Shown in pieces: positions 23,516 through 35,401 of a DNA stretch of 64,000 bases. This stretch comes from Heliocidaris tuberculata (taxonomy: Eukaryota > Echinodermata > Echinoidea > Camarodonta > Echinometridae), in assembly GCA_025618425.1 (NCBI GenBank), contig CM046838.1, positions 8,641,655 to 8,705,654 of the forward strand, given 5' to 3'. Position 1 is the first letter of the stretch. The number at the start of each line of letters is the position of its first letter. Made by a program: the position numbers and the translations under genes. A model generated the notes under the pieces. The model saw only the letters and a list, made by a program, of their open reading frames with translations, searched no databases and had not been told where the DNA came from.

Positions 23516-25047
23516 ATTTAATTGCACACAAAGGTGAGGGAGGGGGAAAAACACTTTGAAACGAAATTCATTGCCACATTTTAATGCCCCTAAACCTGAT
23601 GAAGTAGGAAAGTGCTACAAGCAGTGACAAGGAAGTAAAATAATGAGGCATATCCCCTTTATCTTCCTACGTACGAGAAACGTTGGTCCAAATTCGACAA
23701 AACCAGTATAGTAGAAATCCCATGTGATACAAGTCACATCGCCAAACCAACCCGACACCGACTACAAACCTACTCCAAACCGACTCCAAACCGACCGATT
23801 CTTGGGCATTGGTGGCAATGTGATTTTTTTTGTTCGGTTTGTTGTCGGTCTAGTGTCGGTCTTGTTGGTGTTACCGTGGTATGAGCGTACAACAAACTAA
23901 TAGACAACCCCTACCCCTGGAGAACTGCCCCCTGGGACTGCTCCCCCGGATAACTGCTCGCGATCGCTAAGACAAGTAACATGTGTACAATTGCCGTACA
24001 ATGTAGGTGGTCATTTTCGTTAATTATCAAAGTGGGTAGCTGTAGGGGGGGGGGGGGGGGTATCGATTGTCTAGGAAAATTAGAAATTATCCTGGGGTAG
24101 TTTTCTAAGTAACCCCCCCCCCCCTGAAAAAAATGCTATTTTATATTCATGTGTGAAATCGGGGCAATCATTGCCCACATAAATGGCATGCATGTAGTCA
24201 AATATTGAATTTATGAAACAGTCAAAGAGAAACCAAAGGTAAAAAAATAGGATATCAAAGATAGTATAGAAACAAATACCAATTTATCATTGATGAGGTA
24301 GTATACTGCATACAGTATAATCAGATCGCCCCCTTTTACAGTTTGAAAAAAGTAGGGGGAAAACTGCTTTCTGACGGTCATTCAGAGTTGTTAGATATAT
24401 CTATATAGTAGCAGATTGTTTGCAAATACATGTACTTGTAGTCACGATTTCAAGTCGTTGATAACACAAAGTGCATTAACTGTCATGACTGTTTGGATAA
24501 AGAGCTTACTTGCTAAATCTATCGGATATTTTGATTAAGTCAACTACACGTACGTTTAATTTACAAGTACATAGATCAAAGACATTTAAATTATTCAGAC
24601 TATAATCTACATCACTTCATTATAAATCATAATTGTCGAACATTTCATATAGGGACATCCCAGTACAGACAGACCATGCAGACGGACCAAGGACTGGCTG
24701 TCGGTCTAGTACACAGGCTTTCGGTCTCGTGGGCTGTAGCCTTTCATATTCTCCTGATAAACTGTTCGAAAAGTTGTTTGCGAGGGATCCCAAATATCAA
24801 GTCTTTGTGAACATCACTGTATGCGATATGGGAAGTATTCTGGAGATTGCCAGGGGGAAAATACCACAAATATAGTGCATAAAACAACAATGCTTAAAAT
24901 AACTGCATTTAATTTTTCACTTTTAATCAAACTTAGTGAATTTTTGCACTGATCTAAATCTGACGTCAATGTTCAATATCCCTTGTAATACAGAACATTT
25001 TATTCGAATATCTACGAATATCTGAAGAAAAAAAATAATAAATTCAA

Positions 25048-25228
25048 TTAAAACACGATAAAAACTATTTTCGAAAAATCAACTGAAGGCAATTTCAATA
25101 GCCCTGTCTATGTGCGAACATTACAATGGCGTATTACGTAATCCGAACCTGATTTCTATGGCAGTACAACAGGCCTTTGAAATTGCCCTTGAGTTTATTT
25201 TTCGAAAGTAGTTTTTATCGTGTTTTAA
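25048..25228. mobile_element. 181-bp MITE, TTAAAACACGATAAAAAC ends
   Basis: The left end TTAAAACACGATAAAAACTA and right end TAGTTTTTATCGTGTTTTAA are perfect inverted repeats. The inner words GGCAATTTCAA and TTGAAATTGCC also pair. A second copy sits at 41787-41972 inside the outer copy of the large transposon. Confidence 0.85.
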
Positions 25229-26187
25229 TCATCGAACAGCATAAATTCTTAAATATCAGGGATTTCATCTTTGTAAAAATCCCATTTGATTTTTTTTTTT
25301 TTTTTCAGACTGCGGTTTTGATGGTTTCGGTTCGATTTCTTCTTGAAAAAGTAGTCCAACTGCAAACCGACAGCGCGAAGTCAATTCTCTCTATTTTTGG
25401 GTTGATAAAATCCGTACGCAGTTATAAATAAATGATAATGTATAAGATGCCCCAACTGCGAGTTTTTAAATTCTTAATTTAGAATTTGAATATGAATTTG
25501 AAATTTGACTGTATAATATCATGTCACAAAAAGTGATATTCTGAGATCAAATTCCAATCATGTACATTTAGTTCGGATACCTCACAACACAGTATGAAAG
25601 ATGCTGCACGAATACCCGTATGTAACTGCATGTAGATAATATCAGTATGAACGATACTAACACACTTAAACATAGTTGCAACGACAAAACATACATGAAC
25701 TACATCTATAAAAAATAAAATATGAGCATTGCACAGAGCATATGAAATAAAATCAGAAGGAAAACAAAAAGGAATCTGTAATCAAAAGAAAGAAATTGCA
25801 CATACAATAATACCTTACACAAGTTGTCATATGTATACTGCGACAAACATAATAAAAATACATGTATATAATGTTGACTATTACGCCAGTTCCACGCGGG
25901 GCGTCACATCAATTGCGTTATCACATATACTTACGCTAATGAAGCCCATGAACATGAAAAAGGAAATGATTAACCATATCAGACATCTGAGCAATGTAAT
26001 TTTTACATTTTATTGCCCGGCTTTGACAAGCCAACAAAATTGCGGGTCGATAAATTGATTATTGCCCAGTTTCGAAAGTCAATGGGATTTTGCGTGTTAA
26101 TAGCAGGCAATAAACTGTATTTTTTACAATATTTTCGAGTTAGCTTTAGATGTCTGATTCTGTTGATTATAATGATGTAGACTTTCT

Positions 26188-26290
26188 ACTTTCGGGGGAT
26201 ACAACATTAACTGCCCTCACTAGAATCGTTTTGCCCGAGTCGAAGGCAATACGATTCTAGTTCAGGCAGTAAATGTTGTATCCCCCTCAA
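26188..26290. repeat. Short hairpin
   Basis: GGGGGATACAACATTAACTG pairs with CAGTAAATGTTGTATCCCCC, and the inner CTAGAATCGTTTTGCC pairs with GGCAATACGATTCTAG. Nearly perfect, about 100 bp, located 360 bp downstream of the sialyltransferase A stop. Confidence 0.82.
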
Positions 26291-26653
26291 GGCCAGTCCA
26301 TATTATATTATCAATGCATACGCCAGCAAATGCAACGCCATGTCTGCGCTGTTTATTTTGCATTAACTTTGTGTGGAATGTCACTCCCAGATGGCGCGTT
26401 AAAGACCTACGTCAGCAAATGACACTTCGTGTGCACATGGGCATTAATGCAGGGAACATACATGTAGGTCATAGCTGTGAAACGTCACAATATTATACCG
26501 TCCATACTCGGAAGAAATCTTGCCATGGCAGAAATTGGAGGCAAGTCGTCCAGGAGTCAGAAGTGAACCTCAAGTAGAGGTGAGGGGGAAAAAAACCCAG
26601 AAACAGTTTGTGTTATTCCACTAGTTTATGAATGATGTATAGGAAAAAAAATA

Positions 26654-27212
26654 TTACTTAATCTCTGTTTGATTACGTTTTTTCCTGACATGTTTCCGAA
26701 CAATTTTCTTCCTTTTTCGAACAACATGGCCCTTCTCTTGATTGACCGAGGTCAAATTGTGGTCATTAGCATGTGAATCCACATGCGGTAACGATTTTGT
26801 ATCCTCTGGCGCCTTTTTGTCAACCCCTAACGTACCGTTCCGGGATACCGTATCGTTCTTCGATGCCGTATTGGCGACCTTTCGGTGCACGCGTCTGTAA
26901 ATGATGCGATACCGTTTTCCATTCTTGAAGACATACTGTGGCACGTCCTCAAGTGTACCATTCTTTAACGCCTCCTTGTATTTTCGTAGGAAAGGTGTAT
27001 CAAGGTTACCAGTGGCGTTCTCGATGGTGGCCTTCCACGATGGATAGTGAAAGGTTATATCGTAGATGAGCGACCAGCGGGCAAACATGGCGCGTTCCGT
27101 CATGAATTTATGACCCCTGGCTAGTCCGAGTTCGTTGGACCGCTGGAAAGCACACTCCGTCATTCTGTGGGGTTCGTAGTAATGATAGGGTACCTTGGAA
27201 TCAGGGTGACGT
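26654..27212 (-). CDS. Sialyltransferase A, last exon (motifs III and VS, basic tail)
   Basis: The acceptor is TTCTTGCAG. It reads RHPDSKVPYHYYEPHRMTEC, later GHKFMTERAMFARWSLIYDI and TFHYPSWK, then a tail rich in K, R and N-x-S/T sequons ending RKKRNQTEIK and TAA. The terminal tail is absent from gene B and from vertebrate relatives. Confidence 0.93.
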
Positions 27213-27725
27213 CTGCAAGAAAACAAACAACCAAAACATTATGATTGTATTTGAAATTAGCAGGTTTCTACTGATTCTAGGGCAACTACGTACTGGACTT
27301 CCTTCCACTCCGGACAAATGCTCCCAGACAACTACCCACTCAGGAAACAACCCACTACACGACAAATTCTCCCCGTAATACCCCAGTAATAGCTTTGGGT
27401 TGGGACAGCTTTTGCAAGGGGACATTTGTTCCCGGTAGTCTGGAGGACAATATTCCAGGAGTAGAGGTGTCGTAGTCAAGTGGTTTAAACACTTGATTGG
27501 AGATGGGAAGGTCGTGGGTTCGAACCCCGGCGCGGCACTACTGTCCTTTGGCAAGACATGAATCTACATTTGCCACTCTCCATCCAGGTGTTAAATGGGT
27601 ACCGGCAGGAATGAATTCCTTGAATGCTGTGAGCGCCGAAATCGGTAGCCTAGCTAGAGCCGGGGTAATATTGGAGCGCCTTGAGCACCATTCATGGTGG
27701 ATATGAGCGCTATATAAATACCTAA

Positions 27726-27762
<37 letters not shown>

Positions 27763-28815
27763 ATTGTCCTGATAGAGTCGACTTGGTGTAAAAAAAACCC
27801 AAAAATAGTCTTGTGTAAGTGTTTAATTTAATTTAATTTCCATCTCTTTCCTTTCCTTTCACTTCTCCTAAATTCCTCTAAACGCCCCATAAGTGGGTTA
27901 TTTTTTCACGAAAGAATATATCAACAGCCTTTTCACAGAGGCTCCCACATGGTGTTACCGAAAACCTTCAATTGTGAATACTCACTCACCATGGAAACCT
28001 ACAGAGAACATCTAATATCAAAAGTAGTCTCAAATGATCACTTAAACTACTGCAGCCAGTGATTTTCCACGTTCCACGAAAAAGAACAATGAAATACGAT
28101 GTCAATGCAAGGCTTTTTTTTTTCTTCAACATCCTGAATTGCTCTTTTTTCTTTTTCAGCGCCTATAGTACAAACTTCAAAACTTGTTTGTACAAAGTTT
28201 GCAAATATTAGGTAGTTCCGTATTTGGAAAATTGACATGAGAACAACATTTTTTAGCCTACTGACTACACAAAATTAACAAAGGACTGTCTCGTGGTTTT
28301 TTTACACTTGATTTTTTAAATCGACTTTTTACACTAGATTTTTTTTTAAAAATAGGCTTTTTACACTTGTTTTTTTTTAAACCCGTAATAATACTAGAAA
28401 GAAACATCATTAAATGGTCATATCGAGTAATTGTTATCCTGATACATATCACCTGGTTATTGATATTTATTCTATTTTATTTTTTTATTTTTTATTTTTT
28501 ATTATTTTTTTTCATTTTATTTATCTATATTTTTTATCATTATTATTATTTATTTATTTATTTTATTTATTTTTTTTTTTTTGGGGGGGGGCACTACGTT
28601 TGTCATACGGGACACACACGACATGGACCGATTTTCACCCAAAATGATGAAGATATATATGCCGAATTCCGTACATAAATGATTGGCTTTGTAAAGACAT
28701 TTCGAAGGAAAAGTCGTAGAATACCAGTGCCAAATACACACAGTAAACCTTGAATATTTTCACAAGTGAATATCCTTACTTTATCCTGTCTTGCCCCCCC
28801 CCCCCTCCCCCCCCC

Positions 28816-28855
<40 letters not shown>

Positions 28856-31800
28856 TCGACGCCCCTTACTACAAGGTCGGAATATCTGAAGATGCAAACA
28901 AATGGTTAGAAAAAAACATTTGCTAGGCCTTTATTAGTTTTTCTCATTACGGGGCAATGACTTACGTGCAGAATTCAATGGTTGATAGACCGTAAACTTG
29001 TACTTTGTCACAAACATCCAGGGCAAACATCATCGATACAAAGCCAGTGCTGAACCATGTGTGTACCTCAGTTCTACGATCAAGAAATCAAAGGAGAATA
29101 TTGTGGAAATCTGTGCTGATAATGAGAGTTTAATTTTCAAATATTCTTATAAATGGTTGGCTTAAACCCATCGTTATACGGTCTGATGGCGATCAAATAG
29201 TGTTCATTTTTATTTATAAGGAACTCATTCAGGACGATCATATTTTGTTTATATTTCTATATCTAATGCGATTGTGATTTTCTTTCCTTCCAAAATCGGT
29301 TCGTATTCGGACCGCATAATGTACGAAGGGCTTAATACATTCCAATCTTATTAATCTTTGATGTGTCTGAAAAAAAGACAAGAATATTAAAGTTCAAACT
29401 TGAACAAAATGTCAAACAGATCACTTTAACGTTGTACATTTTCTAACAGATTGCTAGAAATCGATTTATTTTGTTCCAGAATTTGAAGTTGAACACCTTA
29501 AATGTTGCGAAAATCCATAATGTATTTTGAGTTGAGGATTTAAAACTGTTGAAATAGACAAATAAACAAAACAAAACAAAAATGACTGACGGAAAGCAGA
29601 TTCTAAGCAAAATATCAGAAATTGAATGATGGAATTTAGAGAGGATGCGGTAATATAATTTGAATCGGCGAGCTACGTAAACATGGTAAATCTTAAGATT
29701 AATACGACTGTGTCTCCAATATGCTTCTACCCAATGGCATTAATTAAACATGTTAAAAATGACACCTATGTAAAATTTTCTGTCCTATATTTCATCTATA
29801 TTATCTTTACTGATAGATATAATCTGAAGCCAAGTAGTACAAGTAAGTTAGAAAACCTTTTCAAGGTACTCATCGAGTAATCGCGTTAAACAGATTTTTC
29901 CCATTTGTTTATCTTCAGGACGCCAATGGTCTTCGAATTGAAAGACAGAGTGTAATGATTCCTCCGCCGTCACATCAAATATATGTACGGTCACATACTT
30001 TGGATTTAATAAATGATTACTTACAACAGAGATTTTTAATGTATTTTTTAAAAGAGTTATGTATTCATTTACACAGGCCGCGGAGGGTTTTTGAAAGGGG
30101 GAGGGTTGATCTTATTTCACTCATTAATGACAATTTTTGAGCCTTTTTTTTAAAGATTGTTTTAACGTGTCTACTCAAAAAAGTGGGGGGGGGGGGGGGG
30201 GGAGGCTGCAGCCCCCAGCCCCCCGGTTCCGCGGCCCATGATTTATCTACATAATGTTTAGTTCGTCCTCAAGATTTCGCGGCAGACCGGTGGGACTGAC
30301 ACAGCAGTGAGAAGAATGGCAATATCAGAATTACCTGGAAAAGCCGGTCTCCAGTTTGAACCTTCTCTCAGTTTCTTCATACTTCTCCCTGGTCAAGAAG
30401 ACAAAGTTGACTTCGGGATGCTCCTCCTTGAAATCTCTGGCAAGCTGGACCACTCTATGAGTTTGCATGTTGACCTTCTCCTTGTAAAGCCATGGAACGA
30501 CGATATACTTGGCTCTCGTGTCCTCGTTCTCAAGGATCTCTTGTCGTAAGGAACCCTTTGCGACGAGACCCCGTGGGAGGTTGACGTGTCCGATGATACG
30601 GATATCGGTTCGAGCCCCAACGTCTTCCGTCCAGCCGGTGACGGGGGCAGTGTTCATTCTGAGAACGCAGTCGGCGCTGTCAATGTCGGCACCGGCCCCT
30701 GATAGGTAGAGGTGACCAGAACTCGACACAAGGGAACATCGCTTACATCGTTTTATGAATGTCTGGAAACACAAAGGGGGATGAGGTGACAACGTTTACA
30801 AAAAAATATATTTTATTAATCACAAATGAATCATTTGTTTTTAATTTATTCATTTTGAATTGTGATGACAACTTTGGCCTAGAAAACATCAACACATATT
30901 TTTACAAACAGGATAGTAAGAACAAGTGAATGAATAAATTACGCAATGCGTAATAAATGTCCCCGCCGGAAGTGCAGATCTGTGGAAATTAACTAGCCTG
31001 AACCTTAAAACTTCAGTGAAAAACTTTAGTGAATAAAATAATAATGTTACTGCATGCAAAAGAAGAGAATACCAACAATGCATGTATACAACTGAAATAT
31101 AAAACGTGAAAACATTATGAACCTTCAGCCATTTTGAATAAATTTGCATAAATTTGCATGAATAATGAATTTCAAAATTCTGTGTAGAAGTTTGGAAGCC
31201 CCCACCCAGCCCTATCAGATAACACAATCGGAATCAAAATCCGATGTGAAATAGAGTAGCATTTTTCGTCAATTTTGAATAAATTTGCATAATTTTGCAT
31301 AATTAATGAATTTCAAAATTCTGTGTAGAAGTTTGGAAGCCCCCACCCAGCCCTATCAGATAAAACAATCGGAATCAAAATCCGATGTGAAATAGAGGAA
31401 AAATAGCATTTTTCGTCAATTTTGAATAAATTTGCATAAATTTGCATAATTAATGAATTTCAAAATTCTGTGTAGAAGTTTGGAAGCCCCCACCCAGCCC
31501 TATCAGATAAAACAATCGGAATCAAAATCCGATGTGAAATAGAGAAGTAGCATTTTTCGTCAATTTTGAATAAATTTGCATAAATTTGCATAATTAATGA
31601 ATTTCAAGATTCTGTGTAGAAGTTTGGAAGCCCCCACCCAGCCCTATCAGATAAAACAATCAGAATCAAAATCGGCCAAGAAATGACGGAGAAGTAGCAT
31701 TTTCTAACATTTGAGCACACACGGACAAGTACAGACGGACGTACGGACCTTGTCTATGGTACGGACGGACGGACGGACACACACACACACATACACGCAC

Positions 31801-32249
31801 ACACGAACGGAGCCCGTTTCATAGTCCCCTCGCGAACTTCGTTCGGCGGGGACAATTATTCATACTGATAATCAGTGGGGATTTTTTTCTCCCCCCTGCC
31901 ATTTTTGTTGTTGTTGATAACTCCTATATTTCATATGCCCTATAAGGGGGGGGGGGGGGGGGAGTCTTTCCGTTTCTTTCTGAAAATTATGGATTCACCT
32001 TACCTGGTTTGTATCAAGGAAGAAGTAGCCGGTATCATTAGAGCTCGAATTCTGAGGAGTGAAAATTTCGATTTCTTCACTGTCATCCTTGTCAGTCTCT
32101 GAAGAATGTTTGAAGCGGAATCGCCGATGTCCTCCTTGCAAGGTATCGGCTCCGGATACGGTGGACGGCGATCGGTAGAGGAGGTAGCAAACGACGAAAA
32201 ACATGACCAAGGAATATAGCGAGGTCAGTACAAGCGCATAATCCCTCAA
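26654..32249 (-). CDS. GT29 alpha-2,6-sialyltransferase, ST6GALNAC3/5/6-like (gene A); start exon not found
   Basis: Visible exons are 32004-32249, 30335-30762, 28966-29073 and 26654-27212, joining in frame to 446 residues plus TAA. Numbered from the first visible residue: membrane span 4-25 (YALVLTSLYSLVMFFVVCYL), acidic stem to about 80, sialyl motif L 88-134 (CKRCSLVSSSGHL, then RMNTAPVTGW and DVGART), motif S 232-253 (FSTGFVSMMFALDVCDKVQV), motif III 268-275 (VPYHYYEP), motif VS with H295 and E300. These are the GT29 CMP-sialic-acid transferase motifs. SSGHL...RMN.AP..G...DVG and VPYHYYEP with HKFMTE place it nearest vertebrate ST6GALNAC3, 5 and 6, which add alpha-2,6-sialic acid to GalNAc of O-glycans or gangliosides in the Golgi. 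The acceptor is not predictable. All catalytic motifs are intact. After the catalytic domain there is a lysine/arginine-rich tail of roughly 90 residues. The initiator ATG must lie in an upstream exon not identified. Confidence 0.92.
27458..27762 (+). mobile_element. tRNA-derived SINE with (ATT)n tail
   Basis: An A-box-like TGTCGTAGTCAAGTGG (27467) and a B box GGGTTCGAACCCC (27517) are spaced as in a tRNA-type pol III promoter. A body follows, ending GAGCGCTATATAAATACC and then ATT repeats (27727-27762). It lies in sialyltransferase A intron 3, antisense to the gene. Confidence 0.85.
28824..28856. repeat. (TA)n microsatellite
   Basis: Alternating TA next to a poly-C/poly-A junction. Confidence 0.85.
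28966..29073 (-). CDS. Sialyltransferase A, sialyl motif S exon
   Basis: A 108-nt exon, phase 2 to phase 2. The acceptor is GATCGTAG (weak pyrimidine tract) and the donor GTAAGT. It reads TEVHTWFSTGFVSMMFALDV then CDKVQVYGLSTIEFC. Frame and length match the gene B exon at 61076-61183 exactly. Confidence 0.9.
30074..30240. mobile_element. G-tract MITE (GGCCGCGG ends)
   Basis: CAGGCCGCGGAGGGTTTTTG at the left and GGTTCCGCGGCCCATG at the right, with an internal GTGTCTACTCAAAAAAGTG block and a long poly-G before CTGCAGCCCC. Same family as 18804-18974 in the opposite orientation. The target duplication is not clean. It lies in sialyltransferase A intron 2, just before the motif L exon. Confidence 0.75.
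30335..30762 (-). CDS. Sialyltransferase A, sialyl motif L exon
   Basis: The acceptor is GTTTCCAG and the donor GTAATT in phase 2. It starts TFIKRCKRC, contains motif L and IRIIGHVNLPRGL, and ends KLETGFS. The ETG-x-S/D-R ending at this splice site also occurs in vertebrate ST6GALNAC3. Confidence 0.93.
30921..31855 (-). mobile_element. Helentron-like non-autonomous element, copy 3
   Basis: Same ends as copies 1 and 2, with about four minisatellite units (starts near 31132, 31275, 31420, 31564). The ACGG tract has an inserted AAGTACAGACGGACGTACGG variant. It lies in sialyltransferase A intron 1. Confidence 0.72.
32004..32249 (-). CDS. Sialyltransferase A, membrane-anchor and stem exon
   Basis: A strong pyrimidine tract ends in CAG at 32250-32252; the donor is GTAAGG (phase 0 both sides). 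It encodes the type II anchor, then an acidic stem (SSETDKDDSEEIEIF) with sequons and the end DTGYFFLDTNQ. Gene B's exon has the same start (L/I-R/K-D/E) and end (DTNQ). The open frame continues upstream only into the pyrimidine tract without an ATG. Confidence 0.9.
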
Positions 32250-32821
32250 CTGTAAAAAACAAATGAAGATAAGTGGAAAAAATGTAGATAAGTGAAAAAA
32301 ACCCCCCACATATATAGAAGGGTTAGAGGCATTTTAGAGCAAAAAGAAATTGTGACGGGACGAATATTTATAGATCTATATTTCTCTCGTGAATTTATTT
32401 GTCAAATGTTGTATACGCCACAACCATATTGATGTTATACCAAAGAAGAATACGACAACTAAAAACCAGGAAGAGCTTTACAATTCTGGTAACATTGTCA
32501 GTTTGCGTAGCCAGTCATTGAGTCAAGTCACTGATCGGGCACTTTTGTCATAAAGGGTGCGGGTAGCACGTATGCGGATGGAATGCTAGAGAACAAGGGA
32601 ATCGGGGGGGGGGGGGGGGATCCTGTCATATTCTTTTCATGTACATGTACATTTAGATCTTCCCCTTCTTATTTTATTTCTTTCCCTTTCTTTCTTTTTA
32701 TTTTCTCCTTTTTGTTCTTCGATTGGGGGGGGGGGGGATTCTACACGGGCCGCTTTATACATTTTGGTTGAATAGGCCTGTTGCATCGAAATTCTAACTC
32801 GAAAGATCCAACTTCCTACAA

Positions 32822-33455
32822 AAGGGAAAAGATAATGATAATAAAATGAGCAGACAGATAGTTTTATTATCTTGCCTTCGTAGAGAGTGGGCCTGCTTTT
32901 TCCGACGTATAGTCTAAATCGGCGATTTTGGCGCCAACTTTTCTTGGTTAAGATCATATTATAGCCTTTGATTATGACTTGTGCACTTAGTGTAACTGAA
33001 AGTGTTTAATAATAAATAACCATTCTGCTGCTATGGAAACAGCACCCCGATAGGTAAGATCATAGACGTATTAAATTTCATATGTCTAATGAGCATGAGT
33101 GCTCTTAATCGCTAAAGTCAGTGTGGTTATCTGGGGGTGTTTCATCAAGCCTTGAAATTGATCTTACCTAGAAGGGTGCTGTTTACATAGCAACTGAATG
33201 GTTATTTACTACATGTATTAACATTCCTACTCAGTATTTATGAACTGACTTTGTACTAAATTTTCAATTACATTTTCAGTTACACTAAGTGCACATAATC
33301 CTAGACTATAAACTTGAACAAGAAAAGTTGGCGACGAAATCGCCGCCCTAGACTTTATACGCCGGAAAAGCATTCACACTCTCTACGAAGGCAAGATAAT
33401 AAAACTATTTTTAGTATACTACAGTCATTTAGGTCTGCTCAATATCATCATTATT
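32822..33455. mobile_element. Foldback element, ~630 bp
   Basis: TTATCTTGCCTTCGTAGAGA at the left pairs with TCTCTACGAAGGCAAGATAA at the right. CAGTTACACTAAGTGCAC pairs with the inverted GTGCACTTAGTGTAACTG, and GGTGCTGTTTACATAGCAAC pairs with GCTATGGAAACAGCACC. The centre is near 33130. It lies 570 bp upstream of the first visible exon of sialyltransferase A. Confidence 0.82.
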
Positions 33456-34604
33456 TCTCCCCCCCCCCCCCATTTTTAAAAAGTTGGTTCTTCAGAATAT
33501 ATTGTAAAATGAGTAAACACGTACAGTGGTGGCTTAAGGGGTACAGACGGGGAGGGGGGGGGGGTAGGGTAGGGGGCAGACTGGGACAGAAATTTGCTAG
33601 GGGGTTTTGATGCAACCGGCCCATTGCCCCTATCAAGCGGCCCTTGTAAAAAAAAAAACCCAAACTCCCCATGCCTGTCATGATGAATCCGGGAAGGGGG
33701 AAGATATGTTGACAGTTCAGTTCAGTTCAGTTTAGTTCAGTTCAGTTTGTTTCATATTTCACATTTACATTTACAATTATTGGTACAAACGAGATAAATG
33801 GTACGAACAAACAAGAGATATATTGTCAGAGAAAATAAAAGAAGGTGAGTACCTCATATCTATGCGTTTGCATGCAATAAATTGAGCAGACTGGGCTAGA
33901 ATAATAATGAAATATTGAGGAGCCTATAAGGAGGAAGCTACGCTTGTGAGTTATAGGCTTCAAAGAGTAATAAGATTTGTAACAGTCTTTGAAAATAGTA
34001 GGAACGAGCAATGCATGATACAGCAATATGAGTATATAAATAAATATAAATATAAAATTATTGTGTTACAGTAATCAAAATCGAAGAAATAGTATTGGAT
34101 GGCTTTGTCACTTTCATTACAGCAAAATAACAATTCACATTTTTAGGGTAAATAAACATTTCCTGTACGCCGTGGCAATTTCTGAAGCATATATTCCGAA
34201 TTGCTGACATGAATTTTTTTTATTCTCAATTTTACCGATGGCTTAACACAACGCACTACATAAGAAAAGACATATAATACAGTAATCAATATGCACCAGC
34301 GTATTGGGATTATGATGTCAGCATTTCGGCATAAATAAATAGAACATGTTATCAATATGCAGAAGAAGAAGAAGAAAAAAACATCTCCCAGCACCCAGCG
34401 ACGGGGCCACCACACCCGCCCGCAACGAGCTTTATGCACCCCAGAAGTCAGAACAATGGCTACTGAGGCGCAAAAGCTCGCTGCAGGCGAGTGAATTGGC
34501 CCGTCCCCTGCCACTCGGAGAAAAGACATACAATCATAATAAAATGCATAGGTGTAGTATACGAAAATGGAAAATGGCCTATTGAAAAGATTCTTTTGAC
34601 AGCA

Positions 34605-35087
34605 CTACATGTCGGCTACTGCCTGTATGGCATAACCATTTAGAAGAAGAAGTTTTAATTTCAGTTTAAATATAAACAATGAGGTGGCTTCAGTAATTTC
34701 ACTTGGGAGTTCATTCAAATACTTTGGACCTGAAAATGTAACGGTTTTCTTTGCAAATATTGTACGAGTTCGTGGCAAATGGAAAGAGTTACTTTGACGT
34801 GTGGGGTATGGGTGGATAGCATTGTTTTTTACGAAAAGTGCAGAAACGATTGCAGGTAATTCATTTATATATAACTGATACAGATGTATGAAAACATTCA
34901 CTGACTTTAATGTTACCTGATGCATATTTTTCGTAAAATCGATTAAAAAATAATCTTTCGCAAGGTAAGTTGACAGATGTATGAATTGCAAATATTCACT
35001 GATTTTAGTGTTACCTGATGCATATTTTTTGTAAAATCGATTAAAAAATAAAAGTTTAAAGTGTCTGAACACACAACCCCATATCAT
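34605..35087 (-). pseudogene. Non-LTR retrotransposon fragment (reverse transcriptase C-terminal tail)
   Basis: The frame contains HPYPTRQSNSFHLPRTRTIF followed by AKKTVTFSGPKYLNELPSEI and a lysine-rich end. The pattern TRQS...LHLPRTRT...K...GPK.WN.LP is the well-known C-terminal tail of CR1/L2/Jockey-type LINE polymerases. Upstream, a DFTKNMHQVTLKS-like stretch is duplicated (about 34860-35045). No RT catalytic core is present, so this is a truncated remnant. Confidence 0.65.
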
Positions 35088-35110
35088 AGACTCTAATAAG
35101 TGGTAGACTA

Positions 35111-35401
35111 CAGGGGCGTCGATCCATTATTCAGATTTTTTGGGAGGGGCATATATGCTTCTCCAAGGTTACATGAAGCAGGAAAAATTAGAGAATTTGC
35201 ACGGCGAAATTGAAGTCTGATCGCGTAATTGTAAATACCTTTTGTATTTCATTGTTTGGAAGGTTTCATTTCCGGAATTTTGCATCATCCTTATTCTAGT
35301 TTACGCCTCCGGATTTATTGGGAGGGGGCGGGGGCGAAACGATAAGTTTGCCCCCAATATTTTCGGGGGGGGGGGGCAGGGAGGCAAGATTGACGCCCCT
35401 G
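35111..35401. mobile_element. MITE-like repeat with CAGGGGCGTCGATC ends
   Basis: CAGGGGCGTCGATCC on the left and GATTGACGCCCCTG on the right are inverted. An internal poly-G tract is present. No clean target duplication is seen. Confidence 0.6.

Larger units (their letters stand above)
18600..26653. other. Intergenic region between TMEM59 and sialyltransferase A
   Basis: This lies upstream of TMEM59 and downstream of sialyltransferase A. It contains G-tract MITEs, a GA microsatellite, a Helentron-like element, foldback MITEs and homopolymers. No exon with recognisable homology was found. Short open frames at 24633-24875, 25729-26058 and 26314-26577 have no family motif. The TMEM59 promoter should lie within a few hundred bases of 18600, but no clear core motif is visible. 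Confidence 0.6.

Noticed and set aside
24633..24875. Possible 80-codon plus-strand gene
   Set aside because: No signal, domain or splice context recognised; length is within chance for this composition.
27458..27545. Functional tRNA gene
   Set aside because: A and B boxes are present, but the region does not fold into a convincing complete cloverleaf and it continues into a SINE body with an ATT tail.
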